Shown in pieces: positions 1 through 7,577 of a stretch of DNA of 11,550 nucleotides (position 1 is the first letter of the stretch; the number at the start of each line of letters is the position of its first letter). The position numbers were made by a program, and so were the translations under genes. The notes below the pieces were generated by a model, which was not told the origin of the DNA, did not search any database, and worked only from the letters and a program-made list of their open reading frames with translations. Origin of the DNA: Asaia bogorensis (GTDB lineage: Bacteria; Pseudomonadota; Alphaproteobacteria; Acetobacterales; Acetobacteraceae); NCBI GenBank assembly GCA_945886995.1, contig CAMCZJ010000086.1, forward strand, positions 1 through 11,550. Reading direction: 5' to 3'.

Positions 1-122
1 CGCAAATCCTCGGCGATTTGCGTGTGCAGATCGCGCAGCTGCGGCAGCGAGCCATGGATATCGCCAATGGCGTAAATGCGCCGCCCGCGCGGCAAATGTC
101 CAGGTGCACCGCGTATTTCCAT
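1..122 (-). CDS. Calcineurin-like metallophosphatase / PPP-type Ser/Thr phosphatase, N-terminal part only
   Basis: Only the first 40 codons are in the window; the gene runs off the left edge. It starts at an ATG at 122-120 and reads MEIRGAPGHLPRGRR, then IYAIGDIHGSLPQLRDL. The GDIHG motif at residues 20-24 is motif I (GDxHG) of the PPP/calcineurin-like phosphoesterase superfamily; D21 and H23 would be metal ligands of the two-metal centre. In this family a beta strand (here RIYAIGDIHG) leads into a helix (LPQLRDLHTQI), which matches. There is no signal peptide, so the protein should be cytoplasmic. The ATG overlaps the dppC stop by one base (TGATG), which suggests translational coupling and co-transcription with the peptide importer. 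Protein phosphatase, ApaH-like dinucleotide hydrolase and other phosphoesterase roles cannot be told apart without the remaining motifs (GDxxDRG, GNHE). The family call is fairly safe; the substrate is unknown. Confidence 0.8.
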   Translation of the reverse strand, partial: MEIRGAPGHLPRGRRIYAIGDIHGSLPQLRDLHTQIAEDL

Positions 123-991
123 CACTTCCGATCCGCCCTGGGGTCCAAAGCATCGCGCAGCCCATCGCCCACCAAATTGAAGGCCAGCACGACAACAAAA
201 ATCGCCAACCCCGGCATGATGGAAAGCCAAGGCGCCTGCGTCAAAAACCGTTGCGCGCTATTCAGCATGGACCCCCAGGAAGGTGCCGGCGGTTGCTGCC
301 CAAGCCCAAGAAAGGAAAGCGACGCCTCGGCGATGATCGCCTCCGCAATTGCAAGGCTGGCCTGCACCAGCAAGGGCGGGATAATATTGGGCAGCACATG
401 AAAAAGCCCGATGCGCCAGGGCGGATTGCCAAGCGCGCGCGCCGCTTCCACCCAATCGGTGGACTTCGCATCAAGCGCCATGCCGCGCGTGAGCCGCACG
501 AACACCGGCGATGCAGTGATGGCAATGGCGAGCATGGCATTTTCCAGCGCCGGCCCCAGAAATGCCGCCAGCGCAATCGCCAGAATCAGGAAGGGCACAG
601 ACAGCATGGCATCCGCCACGCGCGATATCAGCCCATCCACCCAACCGCCGATCAAACCCGCGAGCAAGCCGAGCGGCACGCCGATGAACAAGGCGCCAAG
701 CACGGAAATCACGCCGGCCATCAGGGATGCCCGGGCACCCCAAATGACGCGGGAGAGCACATCGCGCCCGTTTTCATCCGTGCCGAACCAATGCTCGGCG
801 GATGGCGGCTTGCGGATGCGCGTCCAGCTCGTTTGCAGCGGATCGTAAGGCGCGATCAGCGGCGCCAGCAGCGCCATCAGCACAAAGGCAATCACCACCA
901 CCAGGCCAAACACCGCAAGCTTGTGGCGGAAAAACCGCTTCAGCGCGCGGCGCGTGGGGCTTTCACCCATGCTGATGGCAGGCGCATTCAT
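122..991 (-). CDS. dppC: Dpp/Opp-type ABC transporter permease, DppC family
   Basis: An inner-membrane permease of 289 residues, the usual DppC size. It pairs with DppB to form the channel of a peptide/nickel-type importer. A basic, helical N-terminus (RRALKRFFRHK, 15-24) precedes the first membrane segment (about 25-48). Then comes the periplasmic stretch with the family signature FGTDENGRDVLSRVIWGAR (69-87), followed by about five more membrane segments. The cytoplasmic EAA loop that docks the ATPases is at 179-202 (DWVEAARALG...HVLPN). The SLSFLGLG (224-231) and PSWGSML (237-243) motifs and the terminal GDGLRDALDPR (275-285) are typical of DppC. The start at 991 gives an ATGA overlap with dppB. 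An internal ATG at codon 8 is possible, but the overlap favours the first one. Transported substrate is unknown. Confidence 0.93.
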   Translation of the reverse strand: MNAPAISMGESPTRRALKRFFRHKLAVFGLVVVIAFVLMALLAPLIAPYDPLQTSWTRIRKPPSAEHWFGTDENGRDVLSRVIWGARASLMAGVISVLGALFIGVPLGLLAGLIGGWVDGLISRVADAMLSVPFLILAIALAAFLGPALENAMLAIAITASPVFVRLTRGMALDAKSTDWVEAARALGNPPWRIGLFHVLPNIIPPLLVQASLAIAEAIIAEASLSFLGLGQQPPAPSWGSMLNSAQRFLTQAPWLSIMPGLAIFVVVLAFNLVGDGLRDALDPRADRK

Positions 992-1935
992 GCCTGACGC
1001 AGCCTTGGATTGATCGCCATATAAAGCAGATCAGCCACAAGTGAGAGCAACACGAAAATCAGCGCGGTTGCCAACACAACACCCTGCACCACCGGGTAAT
1101 CGCGGTTGAACACGGCATCCACAATCAGCTTGCCAAAACCCGGAATGGTGAAGACCTGTTCGGTCAGTACGGCCCCAGCAAGCAGCCGGCCAAATTCAAT
1201 GGCACCCAAAGTCACCACTGGGATCAGCGCATTGCGGAGCGCGTGTTTCCACACCACAACGCGCTCTCGTAGCCCCTTGGCGCGCGCCGTACGCACATAA
1301 TCCTGCGATAGCGCGGTCAGCATCGCCGCGCGCGTATGGCGCATCAGCACCGAGGCAACGCCAGTGCCGAGCACGAAAGCCGGCATGATGGTTGTCGCGA
1401 TGGATTGCCAGAAATCCTCGGTCAGCGGCACATAGCCCGAAGGCGGCAGCCAACCAAGCTCCACGCTGAACAATAAAATCATCATAATGCCGAGCCAGAA
1501 ATTCGGCGTGGAAATACCGAACAACGCGACACCATTCGCAACCCAATCCGCCGGCTGATCGCGCTTCACGGCAGAAATTATCCCCGCCGGTACGCCGATC
1601 AGCACCGCGATGATGAAGGACATGGCGGCAAGCTGCGCGGTAACCGGCAGCTTATCCAGAATAAGTTGGCTAACGGGCATGCGAATGCGCCAGGAAAAAC
1701 CGAAATCGCCCGTCAGCACATTGCCGACCCAATAGAGGTATTGTTCGTAGATTGGCCGATCAAGCCTGAGCTCCGCACGGATCTGCGCCAACACTTGCGC
1801 GTCGCCGCGTTCTTCCCCTGCTAAAATCAACGCCGGATCACCGGGCATCAATTGTTGCAGCCCGAAGATCAGGATGGAGAGGATGAAAAGCGTGGGCAGA
1901 ACCTGCCCAATCCGCTTGAGAAGCCAGACCCACAT
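988..1935 (-). CDS. dppB: Dpp/Opp-type ABC transporter permease, DppB family
   Basis: Inner-membrane permease of 315 residues. The first membrane segment (about 8-28) and the following LMPGDPA motif (29-35) are a DppB hallmark. About five further segments follow, with GDFGFSW (76-82) in the first periplasmic region. The EAA coupling loop DYVRTARAKGL begins at 212 and continues through HALRNALIPV (231-240). The end of the protein carries VFTIPGFGKL (261-270) and INPRLR (308-313), both typical of the family. It begins 5 bases after the binding-protein stop and overlaps dppC by 4 bases, so B and C are probably made in equal amounts. Family assignment is safe. Whether the cargo is peptides, nickel, glutathione or another solute cannot be read from the permease. 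Confidence 0.94.
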   Translation of the reverse strand: MWVWLLKRIGQVLPTLFILSILIFGLQQLMPGDPALILAGEERGDAQVLAQIRAELRLDRPIYEQYLYWVGNVLTGDFGFSWRIRMPVSQLILDKLPVTAQLAAMSFIIAVLIGVPAGIISAVKRDQPADWVANGVALFGISTPNFWLGIMMILLFSVELGWLPPSGYVPLTEDFWQSIATTIMPAFVLGTGVASVLMRHTRAAMLTALSQDYVRTARAKGLRERVVVWKHALRNALIPVVTLGAIEFGRLLAGAVLTEQVFTIPGFGKLIVDAVFNRDYPVVQGVVLATALIFVLLSLVADLLYMAINPRLRQA

Positions 1936-1940
1936 GGCGC

Positions 1941-3455
1941 TTACTGCAACCGCACGCCTTGCAGCCGCACCAGACCATCCGCGATGGGCCGATAGCCGGA
2001 AAGCCGCGCGCTATGGGCCATGATGTTCTTGCGGTGCCAAAGATAGATGCGGTGAACATCATCGCCATAGGCGATGCGCGCAGCACGGGCATAAAGCGCC
2101 TGGCGCTTGGCCAAATCCAATTCCGTGCGCGCTTCATCCAACAGCTTGTCCACTTCCGCATTGGAATAGCGGCCATCATTCTGCCCGCCGCCAGTGCGCG
2201 TGAAGCTGAAGATATTGCCATCCGGATCGGTGCGGCCCGACCAGCCGACCAGATAGGTTTCAAACTCACCCCGCGCAGCCGCCTGCAAGGATGAAGCGAA
2301 TTCCATGGCCCTCAGGCGAAGGTCAAAGCCCGCTTCCTTCACCATGGCCTGAATGACTTCGCCAACCTGTCGCAGATCAGGATTATTGGGCACGGTCATT
2401 TCAACCGTGATGGGCAAGGTCACGCCCGCTTCACGCAACAGCGCTTGCGCACGCGGAAGGTCACGCGTGGTGGGCGGGAAATCGCGCACATGAAAAGGGC
2501 TCGCCGGCGGGAAGGGTTGGCGCGTTGGCACATACATGCCCTCATAAACCACCTGGTTCAATGCGGCGCGATCAATCGCCAATTCAAAGGCGCGGCGGAT
2601 GCGCGCATCGCGGCCAAAGGGCGTATTGGCGCGTTCGCCATTGCCAGTATTGATGCTGATGCTTTGGTAGCCGAGCTCATCCACCGCAACGGCGCGCAGA
2701 TTGCGGCTGCGTTGGATGGGCTTCATGTCATCAGGTTCCATCCGCTCGGCGAATTCCACCGCGCCGGATTGCAGATTGGCAAGCCGCACCGTGTTGTCCG
2801 GAATGGGCAGATAGGTCACACGTGCGATATGGATATTCCGCGCGTCCCAATATTCGGGGAAGCGTTCAGCAACAATGCGTTCCTGCGCCACACGCTCCAC
2901 AAATCGAAACGGCCCGGTGCAGACGGGGCGCGTGCCGAAATTGCGCCCCAGCGCCTCGGCCGCCTTGGGGCTGACTGGCATGCCGGCACGATCCGAAAGC
3001 GCGGCCAGGAAGGAAGCGGATGGCCCCTTCAGGCGAATGCGGATGGTCAGCGGGTCCACCACTTCCACCGTTTCCATATCGGCGATTTCGCTGCGGCGGA
3101 AACTGCCCTGCAAGGTCAAATGCCGCATCAGCGAATAGCGCACCGCTTCGGCATCCATCACTTCATTGTCGTGAAAGCGCACACCTTCTCGCAGGGTAAT
3201 GATCAGGCTGCGTGGGTCTTCCCAGCGATGACCAGTCGCCAATTGCGGGACGATTTCCAGCTTTTCGTTGATGTCAAAAAGCTTGTCGCAGAGCGCGGCA
3301 TAGACAATGCGCCCGACAAAGGTGCGTGACAAAGTCGGGTCCAGAATATCGGGGTCTTCCTTCAGCGCGATGCGCAAATGCTGTGCGCTTGCCGGCACTG
3401 CGGCGACGGCCAACACGCCAAAAGCGGCCAAGCCAGCGCGGATCATGGTTCTCAT
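1941..3455 (-). CDS. Periplasmic solute-binding protein of the peptide/nickel type (SBP_bac_5, DppA-like)
   Basis: A 504-residue receptor that would deliver solute to the DppBC channel. A Sec signal peptide (basic MRTMIR, hydrophobic core to about 20) ends in PASA|Q at residue 24. There is no lipobox, so it should be a soluble periplasmic protein. The mature part begins LRIALKEDPDILDPTLS (27-43), the usual SBP_bac_5 start. Family landmarks are LREGVRFHDNEVMDAEAV (88-105), CTGPFRF (179-185), IRRAFELAIDRAAL (286-299), GWSGRTDPDGNIFSF (404-418) and GRYSNAEVDKLLDEAR (428-443). Family structures place part of the ligand pocket near the GWSGRTDPDG segment; here it carries D410 and D412. Start choice: the ATG at 3455 overlaps the dppF stop as ATGA and is preceded by a GGGAGA ribosome-binding site; the ATG at codon 4 is less likely. 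Family is safe. Ligand is unknown, so I give no dppA symbol. Confidence 0.92.
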   Translation of the reverse strand: MRTMIRAGLAAFGVLAVAAVPASAQHLRIALKEDPDILDPTLSRTFVGRIVYAALCDKLFDINEKLEIVPQLATGHRWEDPRSLIITLREGVRFHDNEVMDAEAVRYSLMRHLTLQGSFRRSEIADMETVEVVDPLTIRIRLKGPSASFLAALSDRAGMPVSPKAAEALGRNFGTRPVCTGPFRFVERVAQERIVAERFPEYWDARNIHIARVTYLPIPDNTVRLANLQSGAVEFAERMEPDDMKPIQRSRNLRAVAVDELGYQSISINTGNGERANTPFGRDARIRRAFELAIDRAALNQVVYEGMYVPTRQPFPPASPFHVRDFPPTTRDLPRAQALLREAGVTLPITVEMTVPNNPDLRQVGEVIQAMVKEAGFDLRLRAMEFASSLQAAARGEFETYLVGWSGRTDPDGNIFSFTRTGGGQNDGRYSNAEVDKLLDEARTELDLAKRQALYARAARIAYGDDVHRIYLWHRKNIMAHSARLSGYRPIADGLVRLQGVRLQ

Positions 3456-4513
3456 GCTTGTTCTCCCATCCCGTTGGGTTGCGGGGCATTGCCCCGGAAA
3501 AAAGATTGCAACCGCGCGAGCCTTTCCCCGCCACCAAGCGCGGCAATGCGCTCAGCAGGCGGCGGCAGGCTCTCGGCAAAATGGCAGGCAACCGCGTGGC
3601 CCGCGCCTTCAAGCCGCGGGGTTTCAGCGCGGCAGCGTTCGGTCGCAAAGGCGCAGCGCGTATGAAAGCGGCAGCCGGATGGTGGCGCAATCGGGCTTGG
3701 CACATCGCCTTCCAAGGGCGGTGTTTTGGTCTGCGCGCCCGGCATGGCGGCCACCAGCGCGCGGGTATAGGGGTGGCGGGGCGCGCCCAATACGCCCTCG
3801 GCCGGCCCTTCTTCCACAATGCGCCCCAGATACATCACCGCAACACGATCCGCGACATGGCGCACCACGCCAAGATCATGGCTCACCAACACAAAGGTCA
3901 GGCGCAAATCGCGGATCAAATCGCGCAGCAGATTGATCACCTGTGCCTGCACCGAAACATCCAAGGCGCTGACAGGTTCATCGCCAATGATCAGGCGTGG
4001 GTTGCTGGCCAGCGCGCGCGCAATCGCGATGCGCTGGCGCTGCCCGCCCGAGAATTCATGCGGCCAGCGCCCGGCGCTTTCCGGCCGCAAGCCGACACGG
4101 CGCAGCAATTCGGCAACGCGCGCTGGTTCCTCGGCACGCGGCACAAGCCGATGCAGTCGTAGCGGTTCAGCGATGGCCTGAGCGACGGTCATGCGCGGAT
4201 CAAGGCTGCCGAAAGGGTCCTGGAAAATGATCTGCATATCGCGCCGACGTGCGCGCAAAGCTGATGGAGAAAGCCTGGCAAGGTCCTCACCAGCAAAACG
4301 TACCGAACCGCTATCGGGTTCAATCAGCCGCAGCATGACGCGCCCAAGCGTTGATTTTCCGCAACCGCTTTCACCGACAATGGCCAGCACCTCACCTTCC
4401 GCGACCGAAAGCGAAACGCCATCCACCGCATGCACAGCACCTGCGCGCCGGCCCAAAGCATCGCGCACCGGGAAATGCTTCACGACATCGCGCAGTTCCA
4501 GCAGCGCGGTCAT
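3452..4513 (-). CDS. dppF: Dpp/Opp ABC transporter ATP-binding protein, DppF family
   Basis: Cytoplasmic ATPase of 353 residues, one of two that power the importer. The visible ABC motifs are Walker A GESGCGKS (47-54), Q-loop Q98 in FQDPFGSLDPRM, signature FSGGQRQRIAIARAL (154-168; F replaces the usual L), Walker B LIIGDE (174-179, catalytic E179) and the switch histidine H212 in VSHD. The pattern QDPFGSLDPRM with SGGQRQR is what separates DppF/OppF from DppD/OppD. The C-terminal oligopeptide-transporter domain carries HPYTRALVAAMP (247-258) and four cysteines at 281, 287, 294 and 310 (CRFHTRC, then C, then C). This is the spacing known in the family for a 4Fe-4S cluster. The gene overlaps dppD and the binding-protein gene by 4 bases on either side (ATGA), so it is translationally coupled in both directions. 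Confidence 0.94.
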   Translation of the reverse strand: MTALLELRDVVKHFPVRDALGRRAGAVHAVDGVSLSVAEGEVLAIVGESGCGKSTLGRVMLRLIEPDSGSVRFAGEDLARLSPSALRARRRDMQIIFQDPFGSLDPRMTVAQAIAEPLRLHRLVPRAEEPARVAELLRRVGLRPESAGRWPHEFSGGQRQRIAIARALASNPRLIIGDEPVSALDVSVQAQVINLLRDLIRDLRLTFVLVSHDLGVVRHVADRVAVMYLGRIVEEGPAEGVLGAPRHPYTRALVAAMPGAQTKTPPLEGDVPSPIAPPSGCRFHTRCAFATERCRAETPRLEGAGHAVACHFAESLPPPAERIAALGGGERLARLQSFFRGNAPQPNGMGEQA

Positions 4514-5499
4514 GCCGCCGCCCCAAGCATGGTATCAAGCGGCGCGCGGATGCAGGCGCTGAAATGCCCGGGCGCGACCTCGGTCAATGGCGGGGCGCCT
4601 TCAGCGCAGCGCGCAATGGCAAAGGGGCAGCGCGGCGCGAAGCGGCAGCCAGGCGGCGGCGCGCGCAAATCGGGCACCGTGCCTTCAATGCTGGCAAGCC
4701 TTTCGCCGCGCACCCCTGCCGCTGGTGCTGCGCCCAATAACCCAACGGTATAGGGGTGCTCAGGCCGCGCAAAGAGATCAGCCGCGCGCGCCTGTTCCGC
4801 CACACGCCCGGCATACATCACCACAACATCATCGGCGTGATCCGCAACCACGCCCAGATCATGCGTGATCAGGATAACCGCCGTGCCGGTCTCCCGCTTC
4901 AGATCATCCAGCAGCGCCAGGATTTGCGCCTGCACGGTCACATCCAAGGCCGTGGTCGGTTCATCGGCAATCAGCAGCTTGGGCCGGCAGGCGAGTGCAA
5001 TGGCGATCATCACACGCTGACGCATGCCGCCTGAAAGCTGATGCGGGTATTGCCGCGCCCGCCGCGCCGCATCCGGGATGCGGACCTTCTCCAGCATCGC
5101 GATAGCCGCCTTGAAGGCCGCGTCACGGTCCAGGCGCTGATGCAGCCGCAAAGCCTCGGCCACCTGCTCACCAGCTGTGAAGGCTGGGTTCAGGCTGGTC
5201 ATGGGTTCCTGGAAAATCATCGCCATCTCAGCGCCGCGCAACGCCCGGCGTTCTTCCGCGGACATGCCGAGTAAATCGCGGCCCATCAGCCGCGCGTTGC
5301 CCGATACTTCCGCATTCTCTGGCAGCAGCCCCATGATGGCCAGCGATGCCACAGATTTCCCGCAGCCGCTTTCACCCACAATAGCAAGCGTCTTGCCGGC
5401 TTCGGCGCGAAAGGAAATACCATCCAGAATGCCGAGCATCCGCCCATCTTGGCGAAAGCCAAGACTAAGCCCGGACACGTCCAGAACCGGCGTTCTCAC
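4510..5499 (-). CDS. dppD: Dpp/Opp ABC transporter ATP-binding protein, DppD family
   Basis: Cytoplasmic ATPase of 329 residues and the first gene of the peptide-type operon. Motifs are Walker A GESGCGKS (42-49), Q-loop Q97 in FQEPMTSLNP, signature LSGGMRQRVMIAIAL (155-169), Walker B LLIADE (175-180, E180) and H213 in ITHD. FQEPMTSLNP and LSGGMRQR are DppD/OppD-type. The C-terminal oligopeptide domain has HPYTVGLLGAAP (248-259) and cysteines 285, 291, 298 and 316, again a 4Fe-4S-type arrangement. The start is a GTG at 5499-5497. No in-frame ATG lies upstream before a stop. Only a weak GGAA (5510-5507) serves as ribosome-binding site, so initiation may be inefficient or depend on coupling. A 12-codon frame beginning MKPPFF (5534-5496) ends in a TGA that overlaps this GTG (GTGA). 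Confidence 0.93.
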   Translation of the reverse strand: MRTPVLDVSGLSLGFRQDGRMLGILDGISFRAEAGKTLAIVGESGCGKSVASLAIMGLLPENAEVSGNARLMGRDLLGMSAEERRALRGAEMAMIFQEPMTSLNPAFTAGEQVAEALRLHQRLDRDAAFKAAIAMLEKVRIPDAARRARQYPHQLSGGMRQRVMIAIALACRPKLLIADEPTTALDVTVQAQILALLDDLKRETGTAVILITHDLGVVADHADDVVVMYAGRVAEQARAADLFARPEHPYTVGLLGAAPAAGVRGERLASIEGTVPDLRAPPPGCRFAPRCPFAIARCAEGAPPLTEVAPGHFSACIRAPLDTMLGAAA

Positions 5500-5615
5500 A
5501 GGGAAATTCCGATGGCGAAAAAGGGTGGCTTCATCACCCTGTTAGAAACCCCCAAAGCGCCGCTTTCGCAAGCCCTGGATTGCTGAAGGCGGCCCAGCGG
5601 CGCCGCGCCATGCCC
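5500..5615 (-). promoter_or_regulatory. Probable promoter and leader region of the dpp-type operon
   Basis: This gap lies between the liv terminator and the dppD GTG, so a promoter for the downstream operon is expected here. I find no convincing sigma-70 pair. The best candidate is TTGCGA, about 17-18 bases before a poor TTCTAA. It overlaps an odd palindrome, AAAGCG-C-CGCTTT (5554-5566), that could be an operator, and a second short palindrome, GGAAATTCC (5502-5510), lies next to the start codon. Placement is by position rather than by sequence match. Confidence 0.3.
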
Positions 5616-5655
5616 AAAAGCAAAGCGCCTCTGCCGCGATCCGCAGCAGAGGCGC
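5616..5655 (-). terminator. Intrinsic terminator after livM
   Basis: A perfect 10-bp inverted repeat, GCGCCTCTGC (5625-5634) with GCAGAGGCGC (5646-5655), encloses an 11-base loop. On the minus strand the stem is followed directly by TTTGCTTTT (5624-5616). It begins 24 bases past the livM stop, which is the expected place for a Rho-independent terminator. It separates the amino-acid-type operon from the peptide-type operon. There is no A-run on the other side, so it should act in one direction only. Confidence 0.85.
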
Positions 5656-5679
5656 CCTGTTTCAGGAACGCTGAACGCC

Positions 5680-6666
5680 TTACAGACGAACGCGCAGCAG
5701 ATTGCCGATTTCACCCACAATGCCGCGCCTGAAGGCCAGCACGCAGGCAATGAAGATCACGCCCTGGATCACCGTGACCCAGGCGCCCATCTCAGCCAGG
5801 TAGTTCTGCATGGCGACAATCACGGCAGCACCGATCATGGGCCCGAACACCGTGCCAAGCCCGCCCACCAGAGTCATCAGCAGTACTTCACCGGACATGG
5901 ACCAATGCACATCGGTCAGTGTTGCAATACCAAACACGAGAGACTTGGTCCCGCCCGCAACCCCCGCAATAGTCGCGGAAAGGATAAAGGCCACCAGCTT
6001 ATAGTCATCCGTCCGATAACCTAGCGATGTGGTGCGCGGTTCATTTTCACGAATGGCTTTCAGCACCTGGCCGAAGGGCGAATGCACAATGCGGTGGATC
6101 AGCAGAAAGCAGGCCACGAACACGGCTGCGACAAACCAATACATGGTCATGTCGGGAGCGAGAGAGATGAAGCCGAACAGATGGCCGCGCGGCACCGCCT
6201 GAATGCCATCTTCACCGCCAGTGAAGGGCGCTTGCAGGCAGAAGAAGTAGATCATCTGCGCCAAGGCCAGTGTGATCATGGCGAAGTAAATGCCCTGGCG
6301 GCGAATGGCGACCCAACCGAAAATCGCCCCCTGTACGCCCGCCAAAAGCGCGCCGATCAGGATCGAGACTTCCGGCGTTAGCCCCCAAACCTTGGCGCTA
6401 TGTGCGGCGATATACCCGCCCATGCCAAAATAGGCGGCATGACCGAACGATGTAAGCCCAACATAGCCAATCAGCAGATTGAAGGCGCAGGCGAACATCG
6501 CGAAGCAGAGAAGCTTCATCAGGAAGACGGGATACAGGAAGAAGGGCGCCACCACCAAGGCCGCAAACATGACCAAAAGGGCCACGAACTGGGCCTTGGT
6601 GAAGCCGAAGATATCTTCCTGCGGGCCCGTAGGGGCGGCGCTGCTTGTCATGGAATGACCGGCCAT
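5680..6666 (-). CDS. livM: Branched-chain amino acid type ABC transporter permease, LivM family
   Basis: Inner-membrane permease of 328 residues, partner of LivH. After a polar 25-residue N-terminus come about eight to nine membrane segments. The key family signature LIGYVGLTSFGHAAYFGMGG lies at 65-84. Others are the RRQGIYFAMITLALAQM segment (122-138), TGGEDGI (149-155) and the cytoplasmic coupling loop SPFGQVLKAIRENEPRTTSLG (196-216). GGLGTVFGPMIGA at 268-280 is the usual late helix. The ATG at 6666 starts 3 bases after the livH stop, and a strong GGGAGGG ribosome-binding site lies inside the end of livH. An ATG at codon 6 has no comparable site. It is the last gene before the terminator. 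HAAT systems move branched-chain amino acids, urea, short amides and aromatic acids, so the cargo stays open. Confidence 0.94.
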   Translation of the reverse strand: MAGHSMTSSAAPTGPQEDIFGFTKAQFVALLVMFAALVVAPFFLYPVFLMKLLCFAMFACAFNLLIGYVGLTSFGHAAYFGMGGYIAAHSAKVWGLTPEVSILIGALLAGVQGAIFGWVAIRRQGIYFAMITLALAQMIYFFCLQAPFTGGEDGIQAVPRGHLFGFISLAPDMTMYWFVAAVFVACFLLIHRIVHSPFGQVLKAIRENEPRTTSLGYRTDDYKLVAFILSATIAGVAGGTKSLVFGIATLTDVHWSMSGEVLLMTLVGGLGTVFGPMIGAAVIVAMQNYLAEMGAWVTVIQGVIFIACVLAFRRGIVGEIGNLLRVRL

Positions 6667-6669
6667 GGA

Positions 6670-7554
6670 TCAAGCCCTCCCGAAAAGGCCGGCAGGACGC
6701 GCCAGCAAAACGATAACCATGATGATGAAGATCACAGTGGCCGAGGCTTCCGGATAGAAAACCTTGGTCAGACCTTCAATGATGCCAAGCCCAAAGCCCG
6801 TCAGCACGGACCCGAGGATGGAGCCCATGCCGCCGATCACCACCACCGCAAACACCACGATAATCAGGTTGGTGCCCATTTGCGGATTGACCGAATAGAT
6901 CGGCGCTGCCAGCACGCCGGCCAGCGCGGCCAAAGCAACACCCGCACCATAGGTCAGCGTGATCATGCGCGGCACATTCACGCCAAAGGCCTGCACCAGC
7001 GGCGCGTTTTCAGTCGCCGCGCGCAGATAAGCACCAAGCCGGGTTTTCTCGATCACGAGCCAGGTGGTGATGCAGGCGAATAGCGCGAACACCACGACCC
7101 AGCCGCGATAAACCGGCATGAACATGAAGCCGAGATCCCAAGCCCCCGACAATTCCGGCGGAATGCGATAGGGCATACCAGAGGAGCCGTATTGATTTCG
7201 GAACACGCCTTCAATGATCAGCGATAACCCGAATGTCAGCAGCATTCCGTACAAATGATCCATCTTGTAAAGCTGACAGATCATAGTTCGTTCTAATATC
7301 ACCCCTGTCAGCCCGACCAGCAGCGGCGAGAGGATCAGCGCCCACCAATAGCCAATGCCAAGGTAATGCAGCAGCATCCAGGCCACGAAGGCGCCCATCA
7401 TGAACTGCGCGCCATGGGTGAAGTTGATGATGTTGAGCAGCCCGAAGATAACTGCGAGGCCGAGTGACAGCATCGCGTAGAAGGCGCCATTGATAAGTCC
7501 GAGCAGAAGCTGTCCAAAGAGCAGCGGCGTCGGTATGCCGAATATCTCATCCAT
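6670..7554 (-). CDS. livH: Branched-chain amino acid type ABC transporter permease, LivH family
   Basis: Inner-membrane permease of 294 residues, of normal LivH length. Signatures are GLLNIINFTHGAQFMMGAF (38-56), the membrane-embedded motif that identifies LivH, and GMLLTFGLSLIIEG (103-116). The coupling loop GAYLRAATENAPLVQAFGV is at 174-192. GGMGSILGSVLTGFGLGIIEG (241-261) and the terminal RPAGLFGR (286-293) complete the pattern. About eight membrane segments are visible. A GAGGG sequence lies about 12 bases before the ATG, a rather long spacing, so initiation may be weaker than for the receptors upstream. The gene sits 81 bases after SBP-3, and a stem-loop lies in that gap. The three receptors before it and livM after it point to one shared channel. 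Confidence 0.94.
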   Translation of the reverse strand: MDEIFGIPTPLLFGQLLLGLINGAFYAMLSLGLAVIFGLLNIINFTHGAQFMMGAFVAWMLLHYLGIGYWWALILSPLLVGLTGVILERTMICQLYKMDHLYGMLLTFGLSLIIEGVFRNQYGSSGMPYRIPPELSGAWDLGFMFMPVYRGWVVVFALFACITTWLVIEKTRLGAYLRAATENAPLVQAFGVNVPRMITLTYGAGVALAALAGVLAAPIYSVNPQMGTNLIIVVFAVVVIGGMGSILGSVLTGFGLGIIEGLTKVFYPEASATVIFIIMVIVLLARPAGLFGRA

Positions 7555-7577
7555 GCGGAGATTTTCCCTCAGGGCAC

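Noticed and set aside
104..997. Long open frame on the + strand opposite dppC (297 codons)
   Set aside because: It is very rich in R, H, Q and G, has no family motif, and mirrors a well-supported permease. This is a typical shadow in high-GC DNA. The same applies to 2445-3329 and 3326-4162.
5597..5606. GC-rich palindrome near 5600 as part of a second terminator
   Set aside because: No T-run follows on either strand. Short GCGGCGCCGC palindromes are expected by chance in this base composition.
5496..5750. 84-codon minus-strand frame crossing the end of livM and the terminator
   Set aside because: It runs through the terminator stem and overlaps livM. Its composition (C, R and S rich) is not protein-like and it has no recognisable domain. 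Only its last 12 codons are considered, as a possible leader.
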